A stretch of DNA of 42,238 nucleotides from a virus. The position numbers and the translations under genes were made by a program. The DNA is taken from positions 1 to 42,238 of the IMG/VR virus record IMGVR_UViG_3300027852_000077. One strand, 5' to 3'. The notes under the pieces are model-generated. The model did no database searches and was not told where the DNA came from. It saw only the letters and a program-made list of their open reading frames with translations. Positions 13,481 through 21,385 of this stretch are shown here, piece after piece. Within the stretch, counting starts at the first letter, position 1; the number at the start of each line of letters is the position of its first letter.

Positions 13481-13797
13481 TGAGTAAGAAAACAAAAGCC
13501 CCGCCAGAGATATGGTTACTAGAAGACCCAGACACAACGGAAGATGAAGAACACCGAATTTTCTGGTCTCCTGATAGTGATTGCAGAGAGCTGTTTTATA
13601 CATGCCAAGTAATCGGGCATTATTTGCTTAAGTCTAATAAACCGGAAATATCAAGCCTTACAAAAGCTGATTTAAAAGCTTTCTTTAATCTTATAACTCT
13701 TGACACTGAGCTATCACGGCAAGAGCGTTACGATGCTTTAGCCGCGGTCGAGAATGAGGCAAGACGCCTTAGAAAAGATATGGAGGAGGCTTACTAA
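13480..13797 (+). CDS. Hypothetical acidic protein, 105 aa
   Basis: The start overlaps the methyltransferase stop (TAATG). The N-terminal part is acidic with LEDPDTTEDEEHRIFW, and the C-terminal 50 residues form charged helices (RQERYDALAAVENEARRLRK). No family is recognised. Confidence 0.55.
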   Translation: MSKKTKAPPEIWLLEDPDTTEDEEHRIFWSPDSDCRELFYTCQVIGHYLLKSNKPEISSLTKADLKAFFNLITLDTELSRQERYDALAAVENEARRLRKDMEEAY

Positions 13798-13865
13798 TGC
13801 TAGAGTTTTACAACCGATATAGGATTAAGCAAGGCGCACCACAAAAATATGTGAGGATACCATGA
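13797..13865 (+). CDS. Micro-ORF, 22 aa
   Basis: ATG 13797 overlaps the previous stop (TAATG), follows GGAGGAGG, and ends in a TGA overlapping the next ATG. The product begins MLEFYNRYRIKQGAPQK. Coupling on both sides and the strong ribosome binding site argue that it is translated, if only to couple the two larger genes. Confidence 0.4.
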   Translation: MLEFYNRYRIKQGAPQKYVRIP

Positions 13866-14596
13866 ATAAAATTACCCAGGTAATACCGTATTACCGCAAC
13901 CCTAAAATGCTTAAAGAGGTTCATATTCCCCAGTGGAACGAATACCCGGACGATGTGCTAGAGCATTTGACAATTTACATTATCGACGACTGCAGCCCAG
14001 AGCCGGCGCTTTCAATATTAGAGAGTGCGCCCGCGCGCGTAAAAGAGCGTATAAGGGCGTATCGTATTGATACCGATATACCTTGGAACCAACACGGCGC
14101 GCGTAACCTTGGTGCATCCTTGGCCGCTAAAGGCTGGCTCTTAATGACAGATATTGACCGGGTGATACTTACCCATGATATGCAGCGCATCATGAAAATG
14201 GACTTAGACGGATACCACCATTACAAGCCTTTCGGTATTAAAATGGGTGAGCGCCTTGAGAGTGACGATAAGATACCGGTTAATCAGTTCTTATGCACAC
14301 GCGAGGACTACTGGGTTATCGGTGGATATGACGAGGATTACTGCGGATGCTATGGCGGCGACGGCCCTTTTCTAAAAGCCCTGGCTAAACGATCTCCCTT
14401 GCGTATGATGGAAGATGTAAGGATGATACGTTACCATACGGACATGGAGAACATGGACGCAACGACCACAGACCTTGATCGTAGAAAAGGCAAGGTTAGT
14501 GAATACCAAACGCTCCAGAAGGCTAAAAAGCGCGCCGGTAAAACGAAACCCGAAAACCCTATGAGGTTCGAATGGCACGAGACCCGATTACGATAA
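13862..14596 (+). CDS. Glycosyltransferase family 2/7-like, 244 aa
   Basis: The GT-A fold signs are an N-terminal strand then IYIIDDCSPEPALS (nucleotide-sugar binding Asp), NQHGARNLGASLAAKGWLLM, the metal-binding TDIDR at about 97-101, and the acceptor motif VIGGYDEDYCGCYGGDGPF, which matches the C-terminal domain of galactosyl/N-acetylgalactosaminyl-transferase-like GT2/GT7 enzymes. GAGGAT precedes the ATG. The sugar and the acceptor are unknown. Confidence 0.85.
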   Translation: MNKITQVIPYYRNPKMLKEVHIPQWNEYPDDVLEHLTIYIIDDCSPEPALSILESAPARVKERIRAYRIDTDIPWNQHGARNLGASLAAKGWLLMTDIDRVILTHDMQRIMKMDLDGYHHYKPFGIKMGERLESDDKIPVNQFLCTREDYWVIGGYDEDYCGCYGGDGPFLKALAKRSPLRMMEDVRMIRYHTDMENMDATTTDLDRRKGKVSEYQTLQKAKKRAGKTKPENPMRFEWHETRLR

Positions 14597-15324
14597 TTAC
14601 CTGGCTTTGGAAGCCTACCGGTACATGGAGACAGGGATACACCGCAGAGCATGTAAATACACTTTGCCAGGCGTTTAAGGAAAACCTAAAGATACCTCAT
14701 CGCTTCGTATGTGTTACTGACATGCCTAAGGGTATAAAATGCGAAACCATAAAGCTTTGGAATAATCCCAAGGTGGAGGGTGTATTACGAAACAAGCCGA
14801 ATTGTTATAAGCGCCTGAGGTTATTTGCCCCGGATGCTGAAAAGCTTATAGGTGCTAAGCGTTTCGCAAGTGTAGACCTGGACTGCGTGATTACGAAGAA
14901 TGTAGACAAAATCTTTGACTGCGACGACGACTTTAAAATTATGTACGGCTATGCAGCTCCTTATAATGGGAGCTTGTTTATTATGGACGCCGGCGCGCGC
15001 ACGAAGCTTTGGGAAGAGTTCGACCCTAAGAGGACGCCGCGGTTAGCAAATAAGGTAAAACGCCCTAACGGTAAAAAGTATTATGGCAGCGACCAGGCCG
15101 TGATAAGTTACCTCTTACCATTTGAGAAAACCTTTAGCCAGGAAGACGGCCTGTATCAATTTACTAGCCATGTAAAAAGAAAAGAGTTACCAGAAAACGC
15201 GCGTATGGTATTCTTTGCTGGTACGATTAAACCGTGGTTTCCTGAAATGAGTAACTTAAACAGGGGTCTATATGCCAAGTACAAAGCGCAGCAAAAAAGA
15301 AGTATCGCCCCAGTTAGAAGATAA
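14572..15324 (+). CDS. Glycosyltransferase, GT8-like GT-A fold, 250 aa
   Basis: The N-terminus (ITIITWLWKPTGTWRQGYTA) and RFVCVTDMP are followed by the DxD-containing FASVDLDCVITKNVDKIF, then PYNGSLFIMDAGARTKLWEE and KYYGSDQAVISYLL, in the order seen in nucleotide-diphospho-sugar transferases of GT8 or related families. It overlaps the previous glycosyltransferase by 25 nt and the large terminase by 53 nt, so it is fully built into the late operon. Confidence 0.8.
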   Translation: MARDPITIITWLWKPTGTWRQGYTAEHVNTLCQAFKENLKIPHRFVCVTDMPKGIKCETIKLWNNPKVEGVLRNKPNCYKRLRLFAPDAEKLIGAKRFASVDLDCVITKNVDKIFDCDDDFKIMYGYAAPYNGSLFIMDAGARTKLWEEFDPKRTPRLANKVKRPNGKKYYGSDQAVISYLLPFEKTFSQEDGLYQFTSHVKRKELPENARMVFFAGTIKPWFPEMSNLNRGLYAKYKAQQKRSIAPVRR

Positions 15325-16960
15325 TCCTAACTGCGAGCCTCCTTTTGCTTGGCCGCCTAATTATGAGGCAGAATACGAACGCCGCCGCAAGCATATCGAA
15401 TGGATTAATGAAGATTTTGTAACAAGGACGGTAGCCCTTAAGCTCTTCTATGCCGTTGAACCTGTAAAGTTTATCGAGGATTGGTGCACAACCTACGACC
15501 CTCGTAACAAAGCTCCCCTCCCTAGAAACATGCCATTCCTATTATTCCCTAGGCAAAAGCAGATGGTGGAATGGGTAGTGGAATGCATAAACAATGGTGA
15601 AAGCGGTTTGTGCGAGAAAAGCCGTGACGCCGGCGCGACCTGGCTATGCGCGGCTATTAGTTTATGGCTCTATCTCTTTCATCCTGGCTCAGCTATAGGA
15701 TGGGGAAGCCGTAAGCAAGACCTGGTGGATAGGCTGGGCGACCCAGGATCAATCTTTGAAAAGATAAGAATACTCTTATTTAGAATGCCTAAATTTCTTA
15801 TGCCTGAGGGATTTAACCGCAATATACATTGTACCTTCATGAAAGTTATCAACCCAGAAAACGGCTCCTCTATAGTAGGGGAGAGTGGTAAGGCTATCGG
15901 CCGTGGTGGTCGTACAACGGTTTTCTTCAAAGATGAGAGCGCGCACTATGAGCAGGCAGAGAGTATCGAGGCGGCCCTTTCTGAGAATACCGATGTGCAG
16001 ATAGACATATCTAGTGTGAATGGCCCGGCTAATGTTTTCTATCGTAAGCGTAAAGCCGGTGAAGTCTGGGAGCCTGGTAAGGAAATCGAGAGCGGTATAA
16101 CGCGCGTCTTTATTATGGACTGGAAGCACCACCCCGGAAAAGACCAGTCCTGGTATGATAAGAAACGCGCTAAGGCAGAGCGTGAGGGGTTGTATCATCT
16201 ATTCGCCCAGGAGGTAGATAGAGATTACACCGCTAGCGTAGATAGACTTCTTATCCCTCTTAAGCATGTTAAGGCCGCTATTGATGCTCATAAGGTGCTT
16301 AAGTTTAAGCCAGAGGGAGAGAGAATAGCCGGGCTTGATGTTGCAGACGAGGGAGGCGATAAGAACGCATTAGCCGGCCGTCATGGTGTCGTGCTGCAAT
16401 TTACTAAAGAATGGGCCGAGGGTGATACCGGGGAAACCGCTAATATTGCGTCCGATGTATGTAAGGTAAGAAAATACAAAAACCTGCAATACGACTGCAT
16501 AGGCGTAGGGGCTGGCGTGAAGGCAGAAGCAAACCGGCTGCACAAAGAAAACCTACTGCACCACGTTAAATTCCATCCCTGGAATGCATCTAACCCGCCG
16601 CAACAACCTAACGGCCGTATTATAGAGGGTGATAACGAGACACCACGTAATAGCGAGTATTTTATTAGCCTTAAAGCGCAAAGTTATTGGAGACTGGCCC
16701 AACGCTTCGAAAAAACATACAAAGCGGTCGTCCAGGGTAAAAGTTATCCACCGGAAGAATTGATTAGTATCGATAGCGATATTGACAACCTAGACCAAAT
16801 AGAAATGGAGCTTTGTCAGATACGCATCTTAATACAAGAGGGCACTGGTAAAATGAAAATTGACAAACAGCCAGACGGTGCAAGTAGTCCTAATGTAGCA
16901 GACAGTATTAATATATGTTATAACCCTGTAAGGGCAAACGTAAGAGCAGGAGTATGGTAA
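15272..16960 (+). CDS. terL: Terminase large subunit, 562 aa
   Basis: The packaging motor and headful/cos nuclease. The ATPase part shows a Walker-A-like KSRDAGAT (about 117-123, the variant phage form), an adenine-binding PRQKQM before it, and Walker B TTVFFKDES with Asp221 and catalytic Glu222. The nuclease domain begins with AGLDVADEGGDKNA (metal-binding Asp356) and a later D near VADSINICY. CAGGGG precedes the ATG, which lies inside the preceding glycosyltransferase gene. Confidence 0.93.
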   Translation: MPSTKRSKKEVSPQLEDNPNCEPPFAWPPNYEAEYERRRKHIEWINEDFVTRTVALKLFYAVEPVKFIEDWCTTYDPRNKAPLPRNMPFLLFPRQKQMVEWVVECINNGESGLCEKSRDAGATWLCAAISLWLYLFHPGSAIGWGSRKQDLVDRLGDPGSIFEKIRILLFRMPKFLMPEGFNRNIHCTFMKVINPENGSSIVGESGKAIGRGGRTTVFFKDESAHYEQAESIEAALSENTDVQIDISSVNGPANVFYRKRKAGEVWEPGKEIESGITRVFIMDWKHHPGKDQSWYDKKRAKAEREGLYHLFAQEVDRDYTASVDRLLIPLKHVKAAIDAHKVLKFKPEGERIAGLDVADEGGDKNALAGRHGVVLQFTKEWAEGDTGETANIASDVCKVRKYKNLQYDCIGVGAGVKAEANRLHKENLLHHVKFHPWNASNPPQQPNGRIIEGDNETPRNSEYFISLKAQSYWRLAQRFEKTYKAVVQGKSYPPEELISIDSDIDNLDQIEMELCQIRILIQEGTGKMKIDKQPDGASSPNVADSINICYNPVRANVRAGVW

Positions 16961-18357
16961 TGGCTAATAAATCAAAGAAGACAGTGAAGGCGAAGGTTAA
17001 TAAGGCTAAAGAGATAGTAGCAAATTATATGACCTCAGAGCGTACTAGGTTCTCTAACATGCTTGGTTTTAATAGAGAACGCAGCATGACTGAGGTATTA
17101 GGTTATCCTGCGTCAATTGACCCGCAAGCATTTATAGATATGTATCGGCGCGGTGATATTGCAAACCGGATTATACGGGCTTATCCGCAAGCAACATGGA
17201 AAGACCTTCCAGCAATTAAGGATGGCGATGAGACCGACGACGACGAAAAGAGTAATTTTACTACTGCCTGGGAAGAGTTTGTAAAAGCAAAAGACGTTAT
17301 GCATTATATGGAACGTGCAGACCGTCTTAATGGTTTAGGCCAGTTCTCCTTATTGGTTATGGGTTTTCAAGACGGTAAGGAGCTTAGAGAGCCTTTAGAA
17401 AAGCCTGCTAAGGATAGCAAGTACCCATTAATTTACTTAGCCCCTTATGGCGAAGCAAACACAACAATTTCACAGTGGGATAATGACGAGAAGAGCCCCC
17501 GTTTTGGATTGCCTGTTATGTATACCTGCCAACGTGGAAACTACAGTGATAAGAAAAGCCCTACCAAGTCCATAACTGTACACTTTAGCCGCGTAATCCA
17601 TATAGCTGAATTTCTTGACGACGACGAGACTTACGGCCAGCCACGCCTAGAGGCTATCTATAATAGGTTGCTTGATGTGCAAAAGGTAGCTGGTGGAGCA
17701 TCCGAGGCATTCTGGTTAATGGCTAACCGTGGCCTAGCTCTTTCGACGAAAGAAGGGGCAGACCTTACCGACCCAGATAAAAAAGCTATGGAAGCACAAG
17801 CGGAAGAATACCAACACCAATTACGCAGGATACTTACACTGCAAGGCGTAGACGCCCAGGTACTTGGAAGTGATACCCCGCAGCCAGAGGAAACCGGAAA
17901 CTTTATCCTCAAGCTTATTGCAGGCGCGGCCGGTATTCCTATGCGCGTCTTAACTGGAAGCGAGCAAGGCTCATTAGCTAGTGAGCAAGACGAGGCAAAC
18001 TGGGCGGCTCGAATTGATGAGCGTCGCGAGAATTTTGCTGCACCTCGTATGCTGCGCCCATTCGTCGAAAGAATGATATTTACTGGTAACATATCCGAGC
18101 CAGACGGCGACTGGGAGCTAGGCTGGGAGCCTGGTAGCACAATGAGCGAAGATAAGAAAGCAGATGTTGCATTGAAGAAGGCACAAGCTGTATCTCAATA
18201 TCTATTAACTCCTGGCGCAGAGCTTGTTTATAAAATTCCTGAATTTAGGGCAGACCTTAACCTAGATGCTAACGAAGAAATCGAATTAGACGAGTTTAAG
18301 GATTTACCAGAGGGCGAGGAAGATTTACCAAATGGCAAAGACGAAAAAGAAGACTAA
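16960..18357 (+). CDS. Portal protein, DUF1073-like, 465 aa
   Basis: The portal forms the dodecameric DNA gate at one capsid vertex. ERTRFSNMLGF, MTEVLGYP and FIDMYRRGDIANRIIRAYPQ followed by TW and P match the start of the DUF1073 family. AEFLDDDETYGQPRLEAIYN and LMANRG lie in the middle, and the clip/crown region ends in acidic residues. AGGAG favours ATG 16960 over 16954. It stands between TerL and the MuF-like gene, the usual order. Confidence 0.88.
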   Translation: MANKSKKTVKAKVNKAKEIVANYMTSERTRFSNMLGFNRERSMTEVLGYPASIDPQAFIDMYRRGDIANRIIRAYPQATWKDLPAIKDGDETDDDEKSNFTTAWEEFVKAKDVMHYMERADRLNGLGQFSLLVMGFQDGKELREPLEKPAKDSKYPLIYLAPYGEANTTISQWDNDEKSPRFGLPVMYTCQRGNYSDKKSPTKSITVHFSRVIHIAEFLDDDETYGQPRLEAIYNRLLDVQKVAGGASEAFWLMANRGLALSTKEGADLTDPDKKAMEAQAEEYQHQLRRILTLQGVDAQVLGSDTPQPEETGNFILKLIAGAAGIPMRVLTGSEQGSLASEQDEANWAARIDERRENFAAPRMLRPFVERMIFTGNISEPDGDWELGWEPGSTMSEDKKADVALKKAQAVSQYLLTPGAELVYKIPEFRADLNLDANEEIELDEFKDLPEGEEDLPNGKDEKED

Positions 18358-19906
18358 ATGTACTTGCTGCTCAGAGGCTTTAGCTACAAGTAGAAGGGTA
18401 GACCCTACGCAAACCATTACATTGCGCAGAGCTTTCGAGGCACAATTTTATAAGCGCTTCCGTATCCTTAAAGGTCTCATCACTGAGGCTATAGTAAAGC
18501 AGGATGGTTTTGGCCTTAAGAAGAATATTAAATCCAATAGAAAATTTGATTTCCCTAGAAGCTCAGATAAGATTACCGCTTTCATGACATGGATAAAGCA
18601 AATGGAGAGCCAGCACGTCTTAAGTGTTAGTGAAGGGTTATCTTTATCTGCAGCAAGCGAGCAAGCATGGACACGCCTTTATATCGATAGCGCATATAAG
18701 CGGGGTTTGGCTAGTTCTGCTCAAAGAATGCGGGGACAAGGTGTGCAAGTTAGCGACGCTTTCTTAGAAAATGCTTTCTTTAGGCCCATACATGCAGACC
18801 GTATCGGGCTTTTATATACAAGGGCATTTAGCGATTTGAAGGGTATCACCGAGGTAATGGATACCCAGATAAGTAGAGAGATTGCCCAGGGACTTGCTGA
18901 GGGTCGCGGCCCATTCGATATAGCTCGTAGCATAAACAAGCGTATCGATAAGATAGGTATCACCCGCGCGCGTATGCTAGCGCGCACAGAGATAGTAAGG
19001 AGCCATGCAGAGGCTACGCTTAATGCTTATGCTGAGGCCGGCGCAGAGGGTGTAAATTTAGAGGCAGAATTTTTAACGGCAGGAGATGCTAAAGTATGTC
19101 CAGTATGCAGGGCATTAGAAAAACGTAACCCGTACAAACTTAGCCAGGCGCGAGGTCTTATTCCTGCGCACCCTAACGCCGTTTTTGAAGGATCAACTTT
19201 TATTCCTTATGGCGAATGCAAGGAGATCGTTAGGGCTTGGTATAGCGGCCCATCGGTTATACTTTCCTGCGGGGGAGGGAGATACGGGACGACAATCGGA
19301 CCTAATCACCCAATGCTCACCGATAGAGGAATGGTTAAGGCGGCAGAGATTAGAGAAGGTGATAAGATACTCTATGATCTCAGGCACGATAATTTTAGTT
19401 TCTCTAAAGATTTTAATCTCAAAAAGGTTCCAAGATGCGAGGACGTGTTTAAGTCTTTCCTCGGACTTAGCGAAAACGTTTTTATTTCCTCCTCCGCTTC
19501 TGATCTCCACGGCGATAGGAAATTTTGTCAGGGTGAAGTCGAGGCAATAAGGCCCGCACGGAGTTTGTTGCCTAAACTTAATATCAGCATCTTGAAGGAA
19601 TTTAGCAAAAATATCCTCATGAGGTCCGATCCCGATCCCTCTCTTATATCTAGTTTTGCTCCTGGCGATCTTTGTAGCCATGGTGTCTATCTGCCCTCTT
19701 CTTGCAGAATTGGCAGCTCTGACACGGGGATTGTTAGAGATTTTGTGTGGGTTACTGTTCATAATGTAAAACACTCTACTTTTGAAGGTTATGCTTATGA
19801 CTATACTACAGAAAAAGGTTTATATTGCAATAATGGCTTTGTGGTAAAAAATTGCCGCTGTACCTTCTCTCCAATACTAAAAGACCCAAAGAAAGTGCGT
19901 TTATGA
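18332..19906 (+). CDS. MuF-like head morphogenesis protein interrupted by an intein, 524-aa precursor
   Basis: The extein (299 residues after splicing) follows the MuF/gp7 pattern: a helical N-terminal half, RARMLARTEIVRSHAEATLNA, then AKVCPVCRALEKR and the metal-site motif HPNCRC. The intein (residues 283-507) is inserted exactly inside that motif, between HPN and CRC. Such minor head proteins bind the portal and help initiate capsid assembly or are injected. The start has GAGGAAG about 10 nt upstream and overlaps the portal gene by 26 nt. A nuclease-like frame lies antisense inside the intein. Confidence 0.9.
   Translation: MAKTKKKTKCTCCSEALATSRRVDPTQTITLRRAFEAQFYKRFRILKGLITEAIVKQDGFGLKKNIKSNRKFDFPRSSDKITAFMTWIKQMESQHVLSVSEGLSLSAASEQAWTRLYIDSAYKRGLASSAQRMRGQGVQVSDAFLENAFFRPIHADRIGLLYTRAFSDLKGITEVMDTQISREIAQGLAEGRGPFDIARSINKRIDKIGITRARMLARTEIVRSHAEATLNAYAEAGAEGVNLEAEFLTAGDAKVCPVCRALEKRNPYKLSQARGLIPAHPNAVFEGSTFIPYGECKEIVRAWYSGPSVILSCGGGRYGTTIGPNHPMLTDRGMVKAAEIREGDKILYDLRHDNFSFSKDFNLKKVPRCEDVFKSFLGLSENVFISSSASDLHGDRKFCQGEVEAIRPARSLLPKLNISILKEFSKNILMRSDPDPSLISSFAPGDLCSHGVYLPSSCRIGSSDTGIVRDFVWVTVHNVKHSTFEGYAYDYTTEKGLYCNNGFVVKNCRCTFSPILKDPKKVRL
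19178..19852 (+). mobile_element. Intein (Hint domain), 225 residues, N-terminal Ala, with C+1 Cys
   Basis: The left junction is HPN/AVFEGSTFIPYGE and the right junction FVVKN/CRC. Block A is AVFEGSTFIPYGECKEIVRA, block B IGPNHPMLTDRGMVKAAEIREGD, and blocks F/G YAYDYTTEKGLYCNNGFVVKN. The first residue is Ala, so splicing would need direct attack by the C+1 Cys, as in Ala1 (KlbA-type) inteins. The penultimate residue is Lys instead of the usual His, and the block B Thr is replaced by Gly. The roughly 110 residues between B and F show no LAGLIDADG or HNH motif in the sense frame. Confidence 0.85.
19193..19774 (-). CDS. Antisense Vsr/DUF559-like putative homing endonuclease nested inside the intein
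   Basis: The frame lies wholly inside the intein coding sequence on the other strand and stops 15 nt before the intein start. In the 193-residue version, PHEDIFAKFLQDADIKFRQQ (Glu53), CGPYCLDFTL (Asp79), FPIAVEIRSGGGN (Glu90) and EERLKHVLASWNLFEIKIF (Arg107, Trp115) follow the order of Vsr-like/DUF559 nucleases, of which one group (EDxHD) is known as intein homing endonucleases. The usual His after the Glu strand is Asn here. The N-terminus is basic. The start is unsure: GTG 19774, ATG 19762 or ATG 19681, none with a strong ribosome binding site. Antisense and sense codons are in exact register. Confidence 0.75.
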   Translation of the reverse strand: MFYIMNSNPHKISNNPRVRAANSARRGQIDTMATKIARSKTRYKRGIGIGPHEDIFAKFLQDADIKFRQQTPCGPYCLDFTLTKFPIAVEIRSGGGNKNVFAKSEERLKHVLASWNLFEIKIFRETKIIVPEIIEYLITFSNLCRLNHSSIGEHWVIRSDCRPVSPSPAGKYNRWAAIPSPNDLLAFAIRNKS

Positions 19907-20079
19907 GCAGACTAAGTGACCTAAGCCAGCAAGAGCAATTAGCCTGGATAGCAAGTATCGTAAATAGAGAAATGAATAATAAGACACATGGTAGCGTAAC
20001 TATCCGTATGGAGGAAGGGCGCGCAGTACAGGTGAAGTATGAGCGTAGCGAAATGCCTCCTAAAAAACGCGGTGCTTGA
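19903..20079 (+). CDS. DUF2292-like small protein, 58 aa
   Basis: ATG 19903 overlaps the MuF stop (ATGA). After a helix (QQEQLAWIASIVNREMNNK), the HGSVTIRMEEGRAVQVKYER segment matches the short beta hairpin of DUF2292-type proteins (GxVxIxxxxGRVxQV). The stop overlaps a candidate promoter. The function is unknown. Confidence 0.65.
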   Translation: MSRLSDLSQQEQLAWIASIVNREMNNKTHGSVTIRMEEGRAVQVKYERSEMPPKKRGA

Positions 20080-20104
20080 CATTATTTTAAAAAACCATCA
20101 TTAT
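20076..20104 (+). promoter_or_regulatory. Candidate promoter of element A
   Basis: A perfect TTGACA (20076-20081, overlapping the preceding stop codon) is followed after 17 bp by CATTAT. It would start a transcript about 10 nt before the conserved GGTATTGGAATTAACC sequence and its terminator hairpin. Confidence 0.45.
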
Positions 20105-20112
20105 ATCGGCAA

Positions 20113-20160
20113 GGTATTGGAATTAACCAAGCTGGCGCAGAAATGCAGCCGGCTTTTTTT
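20113..20160 (+). terminator. Terminator hairpin of element A (first copy of a repeated element)
   Basis: GGTATTGGAATTAACC is followed by the stem AAGCTGGC/GCCGGCTT (one G-U pair) and a run of T at 20154-20160. A second copy with the same order lies at 36931-36981. It sits between the MuF block and the capsid block of the late operon. Confidence 0.75.
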
Positions 20161-20173
20161 ATGAGGTATGACC

Positions 20174-21382
20174 ATGAGCTTAAAGAAAAACAAAAATCTA
20201 AATAGCGATGCTAATATAGGTATGCACAAAGTTAGCGTAAACGTATCAGCTAAACATATCCGCAATGACAATATGAACGGCCAGGACTATATCGTAGTCC
20301 CTCTTGTTATGGCTATAGACGGCGTGGTTATGAATGAGGCACTCGTACCGCAAGAGGAATTTTGCCCCGAGGCCTGGAACGGCCGCCCTGTTACTATCGG
20401 ACACCCCCAGGTAAACGGTATGGACGTAAGCGCCAATGACCCGGACATATTGCAGAAATACAGTGTAGGCCAGTTATTCAATTGCAAAATTGAAGACGGA
20501 AAACTTAAGGCAGAGGCATGGGTAGACCCCAAACGATGCGAGGCTATTAGTCAAGCCGGCGTTGTAGCTATGCTTAGAGATAAGACCGGTTGCCTAGACG
20601 TAAGCACCGGCTACTTTTGTGAAGAGCAAAAAATCAAAGGTAGCAGTAAAGGAAAAGAATATTTCGAAATTCACCGTGATTTAAAACCCGACCATCTAGC
20701 GTTACTACCAAATGAAGAAGGCGCTTGCAACTGGGCGGACGGGTGCGGTGTACGGGCTAATAAAAAAAGCCTTATGACGCAAGCGCAAGATGCAATCAAG
20801 GTGATTGCGAACGCCTTAAATTTAAACAACCATTTGGAGGATAATAGTATGGAAGAAGACGAAAAGGCAAAACTTGTCGATGGACTGATAGGGAATGAGG
20901 AAAACCCTTTTGGTGACGGCGACAAAGAAGCTCTTATGGGAATGAGTGACGACACGCTTACTAAGCTTGCTGCCACCCCTAAGGGTAATGAAGAAGACGA
21001 ACCTAAAGACAACGAAGAAGGCGAAGACAAAAAGCCTGCTGGTAATTCTAAGGATAAAGATGAAAGCGGAGACAAAGACGTTAAAGCTAATCTATCCAAA
21101 GAAGATAAGGACGCTTTGGCTTTTGCCAGCAACCTTTACAAAGACCATCGCGACGAGCTCGTTAAGAAAATCACTGGCAATAGCGCCATGAAAGAAGACG
21201 ACCTAAAGAGCATGGCCACTTGTGACCTTGAAGTTGTTGCAAACGGAATTTTACCAGAAGCCAATTATGGCGGACGTGCGATTTCGGGTAATGGACGCTC
21301 TAGTAATGCGGATGAAATGGCTAAGTCTATGACAACGCAGAGCACAACCGAGATTTTGAAATCTCAAAAAGAGGAGGCATAA
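20174..21382 (+). CDS. DUF2213 head protein (probable protease/scaffold), 402 aa
   Basis: ATG 20174 has GAGG 7 nt upstream; ATG 20168 lies within the T-rich terminator end. The N-terminal 190 residues match DUF2213: MHKVSVNVSAKHIRNDNMNG, VPLVMAIDGVVMNEALVP, WNGRPVTIGHP and KPDHLALLPNEEGACNWADG (the conserved D-H-A-L-L). Family members act as head maturation protease. The second half (about 240-340) is extremely acidic and Lys/Glu/Asp-rich, as in scaffolds. The placement before the capsid genes agrees. Confidence 0.85.
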   Translation: MSLKKNKNLNSDANIGMHKVSVNVSAKHIRNDNMNGQDYIVVPLVMAIDGVVMNEALVPQEEFCPEAWNGRPVTIGHPQVNGMDVSANDPDILQKYSVGQLFNCKIEDGKLKAEAWVDPKRCEAISQAGVVAMLRDKTGCLDVSTGYFCEEQKIKGSSKGKEYFEIHRDLKPDHLALLPNEEGACNWADGCGVRANKKSLMTQAQDAIKVIANALNLNNHLEDNSMEEDEKAKLVDGLIGNEENPFGDGDKEALMGMSDDTLTKLAATPKGNEEDEPKDNEEGEDKKPAGNSKDKDESGDKDVKANLSKEDKDALAFASNLYKDHRDELVKKITGNSAMKEDDLKSMATCDLEVVANGILPEANYGGRAISGNGRSSNADEMAKSMTTQSTTEILKSQKEEA

Positions 21383-21385
21383 ATT

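Noticed and set aside
19185-19550. 121-codon second plus-strand frame within the intein
   Set aside because: No motif is visible and it is a third overlapping frame; the intein and the antisense frame explain the region.
20671-21132. 153-codon antisense open frame in the DUF2213 gene
   Set aside because: It is a Ser/Leu-rich shadow of the Lys/Glu/Asp-rich sense region with no domain signal.
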